Part shown: positions 26,544 through 36,516 of the stretch, in pieces
How positions within the stretch are numbered: the stretch's first letter is position 1
Layout: the number at the start of each line of letters is the position of its first letter
Assembly (NCBI GenBank): GCA_051656605.1
Contig: JBOGCF010000056.1
Coordinates: forward strand, 186,001 to 250,000
Source: UBA12018 sp051656605
GTDB taxonomy: Bacteria; Bacteroidota; Bacteroidia; Bacteroidales; CAMTPD01
Direction of reading: 5' to 3'
DNA length: 64,000 nt
Position numbers and translations under genes: made by a program
Notes under the pieces: model-generated
The model's database searches: none
Seen by the model: only the letters and a program-made list of their open reading frames with translations
Told to the model about the DNA's origin: nothing

Positions 26544-29450
26544 ATGAAATTTCGGTGTATTCTCAGTTGTGTGAGTCTATTTCTCATCGCTCTCTCATTA
26601 CATGCTCAATCGTACATTGTACCTCGTCTTTCGCCATTGCCGGTGAATATTAAAAGCGAAAAAGTATCTCTTGATGGAGTTTGGCAGTTTAATCCGAAGC
26701 CACTAGCGAACTTCTGGAATACAACGGCTGTATCAGATTGGAAAACCATAGAGGTGCCCGGTGAATGGGTAATGCAGGGGTATGAGGTTGAAACCGGTAA
26801 GCCTGCGGGTTATTTTCGTACGTTTCGAGTTCCAACACAATGGAATGGTCAACGAGTAAAGCTTAGATGCAATGGAATCTACAGCGATAGCCATATTTAT
26901 ATCAACGGGAAGTTGGTCGGTTCTCACTTGGGAGGGTTCACTGCTTTTGAACTGGATGTTACAGATCTGGTCGATGTTCGTAAAGAGAATCGTATTGCTG
27001 TTTCTGTAGTGGGAGAGAGTATTGCAGATTCCACAGCAAGTGGCTCGAAATATGCCGTGCATTGTTTGGGCGGAATTACGCGTGATCTTTTTTTGTATGC
27101 TGTACCTGAAATAAATTTATCTCTTTTTCATGCTAGTACATCCTTTGATACGACTTATACAAATGCTGTATTGAAAACAGAAATAGAAATTGCAAACGAA
27201 TCGGCAAGTAGTATGAATCAACTCTCGTTGCAGTTTTCGCTGAAGGACAACTCTGGTAAATCGATAGAACTATCTCAATCGAATGTCTCTTTACCTCAAA
27301 TAGCCGGTAAAGGGATTCTAAATAAAGAGATCTCCTTCTCTGTAATGAATCCGCACAAATGGAATCCCGAAGATCCGTATTTGTATACGCTAACCTGTGC
27401 ATTGAAGGATGGTTCCAAAACTGTGTATGAAGCCAGCAGGCGGATTGGTTTTAGACAAATAGACGTAAGAGGCAATCAACTATTTGTCAACAATAGTCCT
27501 GTTAAATTACGCGGAGTATGCCGACACGAAGTAATGCCGCTGCGCGGACGTTCAGTTACGGGGGATATCTGGAAACAAGATGTAGAACTGTTTCGTCAAG
27601 GTAATGTGAACTATATTCGTACCTCTCATTATCCGCCCGATGAGGCTTTGCTAGATGCTTGTGATGAATTAGGTATGTTTGTCGAAGTAGAAGCTCCTTT
27701 TTGTTGGGCGCATAATACAAAGGTGCCCGATAGTTTGCACAATCAGGTACTGGTAAACCAGCATGTGGAGATGGTGAACCTGAATAGAAGCCACCCATCA
27801 GTGATCATGTGGTCGCTGGGTAACGAGTCGAATTTGTTTGAAGAGTATTTTAGTAAGGCCGGGGAGGTTATTAAACAAATCGATCCTACCCGTCCACGTA
27901 TCTTTAGTCAGTGGGGCCCCGATGCCGACAATGGAAAATTAGAAATCACGAATCATCACTATCCGGGACCTACCGGCCCCAATACATATCGAAACAGCAA
28001 ACGTCCGGTTGTGTTTGATGAGTTTTGCCACTTAAATGCTTACAATCGCCTCGAACTTGCTGCCGATCCGGGATTGCGAGACATGTGGGGCGAGTTGTTG
28101 GATAAAATGTGGACAGATATGTATAATAGTCAAGGTGTATTGGGTGGAGCACTATGGGCCGGTATCGATGACACTTTTTTCTTGCCCGGAGATAGAGCCG
28201 TAGGATATGGAACTTGGGGACCAATTGATGGTTGGAGACGAGAGAAACCGGAATACTGGAGCATGAAAAAGGCTTTTAGTCCGGTAAAAATAAGACTAAC
28301 AGGCAATGTAGATCAGCAAGGTTATATTGTGTTAGATATTGAAAATAGGCATGATTTTACAAATCTCAGCACTTGTAAAATAGAATGGTCGGTAGGTAAG
28401 GAGAACGGAGTTATAAATCCGGATATTGCTCCTCACTCCAAAGGGCAGGCTAAGATAAAGGTATCTGAAAAGGAATTAAATCAAGGAAACTTGATTGTTA
28501 AGGTTACCGGAGCCAGAGGGTTTGTGATCGATGAATACGACTTACAGGTATTTCCGGATCAACGAGCTGATGCAAAAGCAAAATCTTTGCAACCTGTCGT
28601 CTTTAAAGATTTAAAGAATGAGCTAGTTATGCAGCACCAAAATCAAGTTTATTCGGTGAATAAGCATAACGGGCTATTAAATGTAACACTGGCCGGATCT
28701 GATGTATTATTGGAGTCTCCGCAGTTGATGGTATTACCGCTAAATGGCGAAGGAGAAGGTATTCAAATGGTTGGTAAAGATCAGAAGTTTACACCCTACA
28801 ATCCGGTTTGCAAGCATTGGATTGCCGAATCAATAGAACACTTATCTGATAAGCACTCACATTCAATAAAGGTGAAAGGACAATATGAAGAAGCAGAAGG
28901 GGCATTTATCTATACTGTGCATGGTAATGGCGAAGTTGAGGTAGCTTATGATTTCGAATTGAAGAAAGATATTTCCCCTCGTCAGTTGGGTATTGTATTC
29001 ACACTACCTTCCAACTTTGATCAATTAAACTGGAAGCGTAAAGGATACTGGAGTGTATATCCGAAAGATCACATTGCCGCAATCTCCGGACATGCAGAGG
29101 CTTTCAAAAAGGAGATGCCTATCTCCGGACTCGCCGGCCCATCGGCCCAACCAACCCAAGCTTGGTCGTATGATCAAACTGCTGCCGGATCCAACCTGTT
29201 CAGATCAACCAAAGAGCGTATTACTGAAGCGTCTTTGGATAATGGAAGAGATCGTATCATGGTAACTTCAGACGGAAATCAACATGCACGCGCTTGGATC
29301 GAAGACGGCGTGATTAAGTTCTTAATTGCCGACTATATCAATGCCGGTAGCGAGAACTTTCTGGTTCCTCATGCCGAGAAAGCATATAGACCACTGCGTA
29401 AGGGTGATAAAATAACGGGCAAAGTACGATTGCATATTGAGAAGAAATAG
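26544..29450 (+). CDS. GH2 family glycosidase (beta-galactosidase/glucuronidase-like), secreted
   Basis: A 968-residue protein with a Sec signal ending at LHAQ (residue 22). Jelly-roll sugar-binding domain at about 40-190 (LDGVWQFN, VPGEWVMQG, YINGKLVG), Ig-like domain at 195-305, TIM barrel at 305-620 with acid/base Glu428 (WSLGNESN) and nucleophile Glu493 (VFDEFCHLN), then C-terminal beta domains. It is a clear paralogue of the GH2 enzyme at 41707-45105: both share the blocks IDGWRR.KPEYW.MKK and KLRGVCRHE. Specificity among beta-galactoside, beta-glucuronide or related linkages is not resolved. It is transcribed alone and ends at a shared terminator. Confidence 0.9.
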   Translation: MKFRCILSCVSLFLIALSLHAQSYIVPRLSPLPVNIKSEKVSLDGVWQFNPKPLANFWNTTAVSDWKTIEVPGEWVMQGYEVETGKPAGYFRTFRVPTQWNGQRVKLRCNGIYSDSHIYINGKLVGSHLGGFTAFELDVTDLVDVRKENRIAVSVVGESIADSTASGSKYAVHCLGGITRDLFLYAVPEINLSLFHASTSFDTTYTNAVLKTEIEIANESASSMNQLSLQFSLKDNSGKSIELSQSNVSLPQIAGKGILNKEISFSVMNPHKWNPEDPYLYTLTCALKDGSKTVYEASRRIGFRQIDVRGNQLFVNNSPVKLRGVCRHEVMPLRGRSVTGDIWKQDVELFRQGNVNYIRTSHYPPDEALLDACDELGMFVEVEAPFCWAHNTKVPDSLHNQVLVNQHVEMVNLNRSHPSVIMWSLGNESNLFEEYFSKAGEVIKQIDPTRPRIFSQWGPDADNGKLEITNHHYPGPTGPNTYRNSKRPVVFDEFCHLNAYNRLELAADPGLRDMWGELLDKMWTDMYNSQGVLGGALWAGIDDTFFLPGDRAVGYGTWGPIDGWRREKPEYWSMKKAFSPVKIRLTGNVDQQGYIVLDIENRHDFTNLSTCKIEWSVGKENGVINPDIAPHSKGQAKIKVSEKELNQGNLIVKVTGARGFVIDEYDLQVFPDQRADAKAKSLQPVVFKDLKNELVMQHQNQVYSVNKHNGLLNVTLAGSDVLLESPQLMVLPLNGEGEGIQMVGKDQKFTPYNPVCKHWIAESIEHLSDKHSHSIKVKGQYEEAEGAFIYTVHGNGEVEVAYDFELKKDISPRQLGIVFTLPSNFDQLNWKRKGYWSVYPKDHIAAISGHAEAFKKEMPISGLAGPSAQPTQAWSYDQTAAGSNLFRSTKERITEASLDNGRDRIMVTSDGNQHARAWIEDGVIKFLIADYINAGSENFLVPHAEKAYRPLRKGDKITGKVRLHIEKK

Positions 29451-29479
29451 ATATAAACACGATTTGTAAATAAAACGGA

Positions 29480-29525
29480 GAATCCCCTGATGCTTATTAA
29501 TAGATCAGGAGATTCTTCATTTTTA
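29480..29525. terminator. Terminator between GH2 and AraC genes
   Basis: GAATCCCCTGAT (29480-29491) pairs with ATCAGGAGATTC (29504-29515) with one mismatch, followed by TTCATTTTT. It lies between convergent genes and may work both ways. Confidence 0.8.
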
Positions 29526-29541
29526 TAACTCTTCGATAATG

Positions 29542-30429
29542 CTAAAGCTTTGTCTTAAAGTCTTTCGGTGCAATACCAACGTATTGTTTAAACACCCGAG
29601 AGAAGTATTGTGGAGATTTGAAGCCACAAAGAAAACAGATCTCTTTGATTGATTGCTCAGTTAAAGTTATAAGTTCTACTGCTTTATTAATCCTGATTTG
29701 ATTTAAATAATCGATTGGAGATAAGTTTAAATATTTCGCGAAGATTTTTCTTAAATATCGCTCACTAACTTCAGCTTGTAATGCCACTTCTCCGATATTG
29801 ATATCATCGTGATATGAGCAGCGTATATATCCAATTGCTTTTTTTAGAGTTTCGTTTGTACATAGGGGAAGATAGTTTTCTTTCATATGCCGAGTTATAT
29901 GTATTAAAAGCTCCATGTATCTCATAATAACAATATGCCTGTAGTGATTTTTTTTCTTTTGTAATTCATCTATAATGCAAAGTACAGCATTCGTTATCCA
30001 AGTGTTATTAATAATCTTAATTACTTTACTTTGTAATGAAAAGATATCGGGTTGATTATTATTTGAAGAGAAGATATTCTCACAATCTAAATCGAAAGAA
30101 CTAAGCATGTCGGGAAGAAACTCTAGTTGCATCAACGTGCAACCATTTGGCCCAGATTGAAAAGAGTGTAAAATGTCTGAACAGATAATCATAAGCTCTC
30201 CTTCTTTAAATGAGATTGTCTCGTTTTCTAGCTCGATGAAGCAACTTCCTTTCTTTACATGATTAATCTCGATTCTAATGTGTTGATGCTTTTTGAATGT
30301 TTCGAAAGGTTTGAAAGAAATATAGCGAAATACTTCGGCAAAGCGCTTTGATTCGAGATTAGATATCAGCTGTTCAAATAATGCTTCCTGTGATGTTGTA
30401 TTGGTCATGGTGCAAGTTGTTAGACTCAT
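29542..30429 (-). CDS. AraC-family transcriptional regulator beside the polysaccharide locus
   Basis: A 295-residue protein with an N-terminal cupin-like AraC ligand-binding domain (EVFRYISFKPFETFKKHQHIRIEINH; note HQHIRIE) and a C-terminal double helix-turn-helix (INIGEVALQAEVSERYLRKIF and SIKEICFLCGFKSPQYFSRVFK). It sits just beyond the 3' end of the SusC/SusD operon, separated by that operon's terminator, so it has its own promoter. Most PULs of this type are controlled by hybrid two-component or ECF systems; here the AraC protein is the only regulator in reach, making it the best candidate sensor for the locus. Confidence 0.9.
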   Translation of the reverse strand: MSLTTCTMTNTTSQEALFEQLISNLESKRFAEVFRYISFKPFETFKKHQHIRIEINHVKKGSCFIELENETISFKEGELMIICSDILHSFQSGPNGCTLMQLEFLPDMLSSFDLDCENIFSSNNNQPDIFSLQSKVIKIINNTWITNAVLCIIDELQKKKNHYRHIVIMRYMELLIHITRHMKENYLPLCTNETLKKAIGYIRCSYHDDINIGEVALQAEVSERYLRKIFAKYLNLSPIDYLNQIRINKAVELITLTEQSIKEICFLCGFKSPQYFSRVFKQYVGIAPKDFKTKL

Positions 30430-30495
30430 GTGTATTATATATAAGAAAGATAATACTTTTTTCTGATATAAAATGATGCGTTTGCATAAAAACTA

Positions 30496-30542
30496 AACCC
30501 CTCTTCTTTACCTTCGAGAATCGAAAGAAAAGATGAGGGGTT
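30496..30542 (-). terminator. Terminator of the SusC/SusD operon
   Basis: AACCCCTC (30496-30503) pairs with GAGGGGTT (30535-30542), and the stem continues inward through TTCTTT/AAAGA and CTTCGA/TCGAAAG. It follows the last lipoprotein gene by 18 nt. Confidence 0.8.
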
Positions 30543-30560
30543 AGTCAAGTTGATACAATT

Positions 30561-31103
30561 TTAGAATCCTTGAACTGTTTCAAGTTGGTATATTTGAGAT
30601 GAACCATCTGCAGCTATAACTTTGTATTGCCTTACGGAAGAAAAATCTCCGGGGCTACCTAAACGAGGAGCTCCATCGAGAGCGGTAATGGATGCAGCAT
30701 CTGAGATTGTTACATAAACCCACAATTTGGATAGTCCGTCTTTTTGTATGTTGTCTTGAAATATTGCATATAGCATTTCTTTTGTAACAGATCCTGCAGG
30801 ACCAGCTTTTTGAATACTATTGATATTGTGGCTGATCGTTGTTTTGAAGCCCGGTGTTCCATTCTCTGTGATATTTTCAATGTTTTTATTGAAAATTACT
30901 TCGCAAATTCGGCCCAATTGGACTTCCTCTTGTGGTGTACCCTTCTTGATCGTATCGTTGTATGCAAAACGATAAGTATACTCAATAGCAGTCATAGCTT
31001 TGTCTGAAGAATTTTGTAATGTATCGAGTCCGCTATACAAACAACTTGTTTGAGTAAAAGCAAGTATAATTAGAGAGATCGATGTAGTTATAAATCTTTT
31101 CAT
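30561..31103 (-). CDS. Small lipoprotein of the SusC/SusD operon, function unknown
   Basis: A 180-residue protein with a lipoprotein signal (lipobox TQTSC, Cys21). No family is recognised. The mature part is mixed alpha/beta and polar, with a DKAMTAIEYTYRFAYND segment after the anchor and QIYQLETVQGF at the end. Lying 25 bp after susD it should be co-transcribed; in other PULs this slot often holds a surface glycan-binding lipoprotein (SGBP, SusE/F position), but it is shorter than typical SGBPs and no Ig/CBM fold can be asserted. Surface location is inferred from context. Confidence 0.7.
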   Translation of the reverse strand: MKRFITTSISLIILAFTQTSCLYSGLDTLQNSSDKAMTAIEYTYRFAYNDTIKKGTPQEEVQLGRICEVIFNKNIENITENGTPGFKTTISHNINSIQKAGPAGSVTKEMLYAIFQDNIQKDGLSKLWVYVTISDAASITALDGAPRLGSPGDFSSVRQYKVIAADGSSQIYQLETVQGF

Positions 31104-31128
31104 GTTGTAGTAATTATTTGATTTGTAT

Positions 31129-32991
31129 TTATTCCCAGCCAGGATTTTGAGTAACTCCTGATTTTAAACGAAATGCCTCATTAATAGGAAGTAAATAACG
31201 TTTCGGGGAAAATTTAGCTTCTCCAACAGCATTGTTGTCTTCAAAGAAATCATAGGAGTTGCCATCTCTGGATATTCGAATACCGCGAAGGCTGCCTTGA
31301 AGCTCAGGGATTATGTAGCCCGAAGTAGCATATGCATCGTTTTGTATGCCTCCTGTTTTGCACATACCCCAACGCAATAAAGACCAGTATCTGTCGTTGT
31401 TTTCATACACCATTTCTACATTTCGTTCGCGCTTATAAGCTTCAAATAAAGGATCTCCTATTTGATTCCCAGATCTTGAAGCTAAATACTCATTTACCTT
31501 GTTTGGGTTAAATCCTCCATGGATGACCATTGTCGGAGCTATGTATTTTCTAGCATTTTCGAAATCACCCTTCATCAAATAAGCTTCAGCTATGTTTAGA
31601 TATGCTTCTCCATAGCGTAATATCGAATAGCAATAATCGAGTTTTTGCGCACCTGGATCTTGTAGGCTTATGATGTGATCATAATGATATTTGATCATTG
31701 CATATCCGGTAGATGAATTGTAGTTCTCAATATTCCCTGCTTTGTAGCCATATTCAGTTTCAGATCCTTCATTTATTTTACTGTTTGCATTCGAACAGTT
31801 GCCATCACGTCTAAAAAATATATATGCTTGGTTGTTAAAGTACCTACAACCGTCATATAATATTGTTGAATAAAAACGTTTATCTCTTTTTTTTGTTTCA
31901 GAGAAATACATCTTTTCATCAACCGTATTTCCAGTTGTTATATAACTTGCATCTTCCCAGTATTTAACCGATCCATCCGTATCTTCTACAAGATAATCGT
32001 CAATAAGATCTTGTGTAGGCCAAGCTCCGCCATCCATACCCCAGAAGTTCATTGTGACATTAATTGGGAAATTCTGTTTTGCATATTCAGAGTATTGCCC
32101 TGTATTCCATAAGCCTTGATATTGCATCGGCGTATCATATAACGAAGTATTGATCTTCGATCTTTCTCTAGTAAGAATATTTTCTTTTGATGCAATTGCT
32201 GTCTCATATGCTCTGAATAATCCTTGATATGAATCAAGTTGAGCCCCGCTAGCATCAAGTTGAAGAGCTTTGCCAGCATTGATAACCATGTCATAATATG
32301 GGCTAGTTGCTTTACCGCCATCAACGTAAGCTGCTGCTTGTAAAGCTACGCGCATTATCAGAGCATTAGCGGCATAACTAGAAGCTCGTCCTCGTTGTAC
32401 ACTAGCAGGCAATAAAGTCGCAGCCTGTTGGAGATCATTGAGGATAAAGTCGTAAGTTTCTTTTATCGACTTTCGAGGTATTTGTAAGTTGTCTTCTAAA
32501 GAAAGAATACGATCAATGATCTGTAAACCACCATATTGTTTGGCAAAGACAAAGTAGTGTGCGGCACGTAAAAAATAAAGTTCACCCATTGCTCGATCTT
32601 TAAACTCTTGTTTAAAGATTAAGCTCTCCGAAACTTCTTTAATAGCGGTATGAATACGCCATAAAACCTTATAATCGATCCATCCATAGTCGCTTTGTTT
32701 GGTCATATTCTCAGCTCTGTCGTTTGACCAATATGAGCTATTTAATGTACCTGTCATCGCATTTTTAGTTACGGACTCAGCTCGACAAGAGTATTGATGA
32801 GCATATGCAGCTAACCATGATCCATTACCTAATACATCATTATATATTTGATAGATATATGAAGTGGCCAGTTCTTCACTGCTCCAAACTTGCTCTCCTG
32901 TTATTTTGTCAAAAGGAGTTGTATCTAAATAATCAGAACATGAGGATAGAGATAAAGAGCCTAATAAAAGAGTGATGTATATCTTTTTCAT
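31129..32991 (-). CDS. SusD/RagB family outer-membrane glycan-binding lipoprotein
   Basis: The start at 32991 (MKKIYITLLLGSLSLSSC) is taken over an ATG four codons upstream; either gives lipobox LSSC. The mature protein begins SDYLDTTPFDKITGEQVW, typical of SusD, and shows the TPR-like helical regions (AMGELYFLRAAHYFVFAKQYGG) and a late RYGEAYLNIAEAYL block with the C-terminal domain ending QNPGWE. It forms the lid of the SusC channel and binds the oligosaccharide at the cell surface. The gene follows susC by 26 bp. Confidence 0.95.
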   Translation of the reverse strand: MKKIYITLLLGSLSLSSCSDYLDTTPFDKITGEQVWSSEELATSYIYQIYNDVLGNGSWLAAYAHQYSCRAESVTKNAMTGTLNSSYWSNDRAENMTKQSDYGWIDYKVLWRIHTAIKEVSESLIFKQEFKDRAMGELYFLRAAHYFVFAKQYGGLQIIDRILSLEDNLQIPRKSIKETYDFILNDLQQAATLLPASVQRGRASSYAANALIMRVALQAAAYVDGGKATSPYYDMVINAGKALQLDASGAQLDSYQGLFRAYETAIASKENILTRERSKINTSLYDTPMQYQGLWNTGQYSEYAKQNFPINVTMNFWGMDGGAWPTQDLIDDYLVEDTDGSVKYWEDASYITTGNTVDEKMYFSETKKRDKRFYSTILYDGCRYFNNQAYIFFRRDGNCSNANSKINEGSETEYGYKAGNIENYNSSTGYAMIKYHYDHIISLQDPGAQKLDYCYSILRYGEAYLNIAEAYLMKGDFENARKYIAPTMVIHGGFNPNKVNEYLASRSGNQIGDPLFEAYKRERNVEMVYENNDRYWSLLRWGMCKTGGIQNDAYATSGYIIPELQGSLRGIRISRDGNSYDFFEDNNAVGEAKFSPKRYLLPINEAFRLKSGVTQNPGWE

Positions 32992-33017
32992 ATTAAATTG
33001 CATTTTTAATGTTGAAA

Positions 33018-36000
33018 TTAAAGACCTAATTGAACGCCAAAGGAATAGGTTCGCATCATTGGATAATTATATCCATCAAAGTTATTTGCTTCTGGATCAC
33101 CATATTTAACAGAAGGTCCAATGGCAAATAGGTTTACCCCCGAAGCAAATAAGGTTAGATTCTGTATCCAGTTTACATTGCGAAGCAATGAAGACTTCAC
33201 ATTGTAGCTTAGTGTGACAGATTTAAGTCGAACATAAGCAGAATTACGAGCCCAGAAGTCAGAAGAAACATAGTTATTATTATCATTAAGACTTTTATTG
33301 CCCGGTCGTGGAAATGAGGCATCTTGATTATTTGCTGACCAGCAATCATTTTGATACTTAAAGTCGAGACGTCTTTCGCCTTCATCTCCTCGAGCATAAT
33401 TGTTCATATAAGTTTGTCTGCGTCCGGTTCCTTGTATCGTAGTCATAAGGGTAAAGCCTTTATATGATGCAGAAAAGTCAAAACCGTAAACAAAACTTGG
33501 AGATGCATTGTGTCCATATCGCATTTGATCTTGCCCATCAATCTTACCATCCCCATTTACGTCTTGATACCAAAGGTCTCCTGGTCTAAGATCTTTCGAT
33601 GTGATCCGTTTTGGATTATTGAGGACATCCTCTGGAGAACTATAGAATTGAGTTCCGACATACCCCGTTCCTATATATCCTTTCTTGAAGCCTTGCTGTC
33701 TAATGCGTGGATTTGCTAATGTTACACTATCTTCATTAGTTACAGCTGAGAGTTGATTGTAAAACGTAAAATTGAATCCAGCAGAAAACTCAACTTGGTC
33801 AAATTTGTCGTTGTAACGAATATTACCATCAATACCTTCACTACGATCTTCAGCTTTTGATACTTCAAGCGGTAAATCATATCCGATAGGTGCAGTATAT
33901 GAGTAGTTTGGTGCAGCAAGATAACCTTTCGTTTTTTCAAAAAACCAGTCTAAAGAACCGGAAATTTTATTTGAAAGAGCAACAAAGTCTATTCCTACAT
34001 CATATTTAGATCGGGTAAACCATGTCATGTTAATACTAGGTGTAGGACCTGGTGTTACAGTGTTTACTAACTTTCCATCTACAACATATCCATTCGTATT
34101 ATAATTATACGTAGGTAAATATGCGTAAGCCCAGTGATCTGCATTATTAATGCCAATCTCACCATACGAACCTCTTATCTTGAGATAATTGAGAATTCCA
34201 TTGTCATCGATAATAGATTGCATAAATTTTTCTTCCGAAATACCCCATCCTGCAGAGATAGAAGGGAAGAATCCAAAGCGTTTCTTTTGAGGGAAATTGT
34301 CAGACCCATCGTATCTGCCTGCAAACTCAACCATGTATCTATTGGCATAATCGTAGCGAAGCCTTCCCACATACCCCATTGAAGCTTGTTTTCCTTGCCA
34401 ATTGCTGCCAGTTATTGTTGACGCATCTCCTTTTTGTATTTGTTGAATTGCAGTAGTATAAAACGTATTGGATGCAGCATTTAAATTGTTACCATGATAA
34501 AACTGACGTGTATGTACTAAGGTAGCTTGTACATTGTGTTTCTCAGCAAATGTGTTTGTATAGTCGGTTCTAATACTAAAATCGTATTTGTTGTTTAGAT
34601 AAGATGACCTGCTGATTCCAATGTTTTCGGGCTTATCTATAGTTGCGTTTCCTTCGTCGTCATAGTAGGTTGCGGTTTCTCTCCAGTCGGTTCGATCTTG
34701 TGCTTCGATGTTGTAATTTCCATCAAAGCCGACAGTCCACCCTTTTATACTAGGAATATCCCAGTTGAGTCGCATTGCTAATTGATTATAAACTGTACGC
34801 ATTTTGGTATACCCAGGACCTTGGATAATAAGCATCGGATTGTCAAATTGATTGGACAGTTGTCCTTTATCGTTGAATGGTTTTTCAAAAGGGTTGCGGT
34901 CTCGAATACGTGAGTAAATGGTCCAAGCTCCAGCTCCCGGATACTTTTCATCACGAACAGTTCCATTTACGTTGAAGTCTACTGTTAGTCCTACTTCTTC
35001 AAAATGACTTGTTACGTTTGAACGATAATTATATCGGTCATATTTTAAAATATCTTCTGTATAGATACCATCTTGCCCAAGATAATTCAAGCTTCCGAAG
35101 AACTTTAATTTGTCGTTTCCTCCATTGATTGAAAGCGTATGCTCATTTTGAGGAGCAGTATTGCCCATACAAGTGCGTTCCCAGTTTGTATATTCATTTA
35201 AGTGTTGAGAAATATACTCCATTTCTTCAGGTGTCTTAAATGAATTTACTCCTTGTCCGAGAGACTGATTTAAATTATTAATAGCAGAAGCATATTCATA
35301 TGCATTCATACGCTCTGTAGGATAGGAGAGGGTATTGAATGCAATGTTTGCTTGATAATCGACATTCAGTCGGCCTGATTGTCCTTTTTTAGTTGTAACG
35401 ACGATAACTCCATTTCCGGCATTCATTCCATATACTGCAGTAGAAGCAGCATCTTTAAGTACGGTTGTTGATTGAATATCGGTTTTGTTCAGACTTAAGA
35501 ATTGTTGGCGTGAAGATATAAAACCATCGATAACGTACAATGGCTCTCCATTACCACGAATAGAAATAGATGCTCCGTTTTGTCCGGGTTCTGCAGATCC
35601 TTGCTGTACTATAACACCAGGTACTCGACCTTGTAGAGCAGAGGCCATATCACTAAACGGTACCTCTTTTATCTTTTCTGTATTTACAGATGCAACTGAT
35701 GCCGAGTTTTTACGCACGCTCGTTGTTCCATACCCAACTACAACAACTTCATCAAGCGCTTTGGTGTCTTCTTTAAGAATGATCTTAATTTCCTTTTGTC
35801 TCGATATTTGAATCGCTTGGGTTGTATAGCCAATATAACTTACTTCAAGAATTCCCTTTTCTGGTACGTCGAGTGTAAACTTACCGTCGAAATCTGTAAT
35901 CACGCCGTTCGTGGTTCCTTGGACAATAATGTTAGCGCCAATCAAAGGCTCTCCTTGTTGGTCAGTAACGATACCTTTGATATTGCGTGTTTGTCCCTGC

Positions 36001-36137
36001 TGTGTGAGTTTGGTGTCAGAGATTACAATCTGATGTTCACGCTGGTTGGGATTTGCGTTACTAATTGCCGGGAATAGGCTTAAACCTATAGCAAGCGGCA
36101 ATGAAATACGCTGATAATACATGTTCCTTTTTTTCAT
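33018..36137 (-). CDS. SusC/RagA family TonB-dependent outer-membrane transporter
   Basis: A 1039-residue protein: signal peptide (cleavage near ISNANP), an N-terminal CarboxypepD_reg-like domain (IKGIVTDQQGEPLIGANIIVQGT) and the SusC hallmark DEVVVVGYGTTSVRK before the plug (VPGVIVQQGSAEP, ISIRGNGEPLYVIDG), then a 22-strand barrel ending in SFGVQLGL. There is no N-terminal signalling domain (STN), so it is not expected to drive an ECF sigma/anti-sigma pair. It should import the oligosaccharide captured by the adjacent SusD. First gene of its transcript, downstream of a strong terminator. Confidence 0.96.
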   Translation of the reverse strand: MKKRNMYYQRISLPLAIGLSLFPAISNANPNQREHQIVISDTKLTQQGQTRNIKGIVTDQQGEPLIGANIIVQGTTNGVITDFDGKFTLDVPEKGILEVSYIGYTTQAIQISRQKEIKIILKEDTKALDEVVVVGYGTTSVRKNSASVASVNTEKIKEVPFSDMASALQGRVPGVIVQQGSAEPGQNGASISIRGNGEPLYVIDGFISSRQQFLSLNKTDIQSTTVLKDAASTAVYGMNAGNGVIVVTTKKGQSGRLNVDYQANIAFNTLSYPTERMNAYEYASAINNLNQSLGQGVNSFKTPEEMEYISQHLNEYTNWERTCMGNTAPQNEHTLSINGGNDKLKFFGSLNYLGQDGIYTEDILKYDRYNYRSNVTSHFEEVGLTVDFNVNGTVRDEKYPGAGAWTIYSRIRDRNPFEKPFNDKGQLSNQFDNPMLIIQGPGYTKMRTVYNQLAMRLNWDIPSIKGWTVGFDGNYNIEAQDRTDWRETATYYDDEGNATIDKPENIGISRSSYLNNKYDFSIRTDYTNTFAEKHNVQATLVHTRQFYHGNNLNAASNTFYTTAIQQIQKGDASTITGSNWQGKQASMGYVGRLRYDYANRYMVEFAGRYDGSDNFPQKKRFGFFPSISAGWGISEEKFMQSIIDDNGILNYLKIRGSYGEIGINNADHWAYAYLPTYNYNTNGYVVDGKLVNTVTPGPTPSINMTWFTRSKYDVGIDFVALSNKISGSLDWFFEKTKGYLAAPNYSYTAPIGYDLPLEVSKAEDRSEGIDGNIRYNDKFDQVEFSAGFNFTFYNQLSAVTNEDSVTLANPRIRQQGFKKGYIGTGYVGTQFYSSPEDVLNNPKRITSKDLRPGDLWYQDVNGDGKIDGQDQMRYGHNASPSFVYGFDFSASYKGFTLMTTIQGTGRRQTYMNNYARGDEGERRLDFKYQNDCWSANNQDASFPRPGNKSLNDNNNYVSSDFWARNSAYVRLKSVTLSYNVKSSLLRNVNWIQNLTLFASGVNLFAIGPSVKYGDPEANNFDGYNYPMMRTYSFGVQLGL

Positions 36138-36363
36138 GACTTGTAGATTTGAGGATTAGACTTTTCTGTTTGATCTAACAATTTCGCCTATAGTTCAAAG
36201 AAACGAATGTTTAACTAATTGTATTTATTTGTCATAATTGTAAATCTAATATTAAACGGAACACTGGTTTTGTTTAGTTATACTAATCGGTATATGCGAT
36301 TGAAAATTATAAAAAGACGTGAAGTTCGCGAATGGCGATATGATTTATTGTAAGAATCTTGGT

Positions 36364-36377
36364 CTCTTATATAAGAG
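36364..36377. promoter_or_regulatory. 14-bp perfect palindrome upstream of susC, possible operator
   Basis: CTCTTATATAAGAG is self-complementary and lies about 230 bp before the susC start, just after the upstream terminator. The function as a regulator site is inferred from position only. Confidence 0.35.
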
Positions 36378-36408
36378 CTAAATGATATATATATAACTCT
36401 ATGAAACA

Positions 36409-36456
36409 AATGCGAACAGAAATGTCAGGAACCTATTTGACATTTCTGTTCGCATT
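36409..36456 (-). terminator. 19-bp perfect stem terminator between the symporter and SusC genes
   Basis: AATGCGAACAGAAATGTCA (36409-36427) is the exact reverse complement of 36438-36456, with a 10-nt loop. On the minus strand it is followed by TTTGTTTC. It lies 61 nt after the symporter stop codon. Confidence 0.88.
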
Positions 36457-36516
36457 ATATTTATGGTAAATAAAGTATATTTTAATTGTTGTGAAGATTG
36501 GTCTTAGCCATCGGAA

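Larger units (their letters stand above)
36138..36516. other. 379-bp promoter region of the SusC operon
   Basis: No gene is seen. It contains the terminator hairpin of the upstream catabolic operon (36409-36456), a perfect 14-bp palindrome CTCTTATATAAGAG (36364-36377) with an AT-rich run beside it, and the susC leader. On the minus strand TTTCTTTG near 36192-36199 is an imperfect -7 candidate. Confidence 0.55.
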
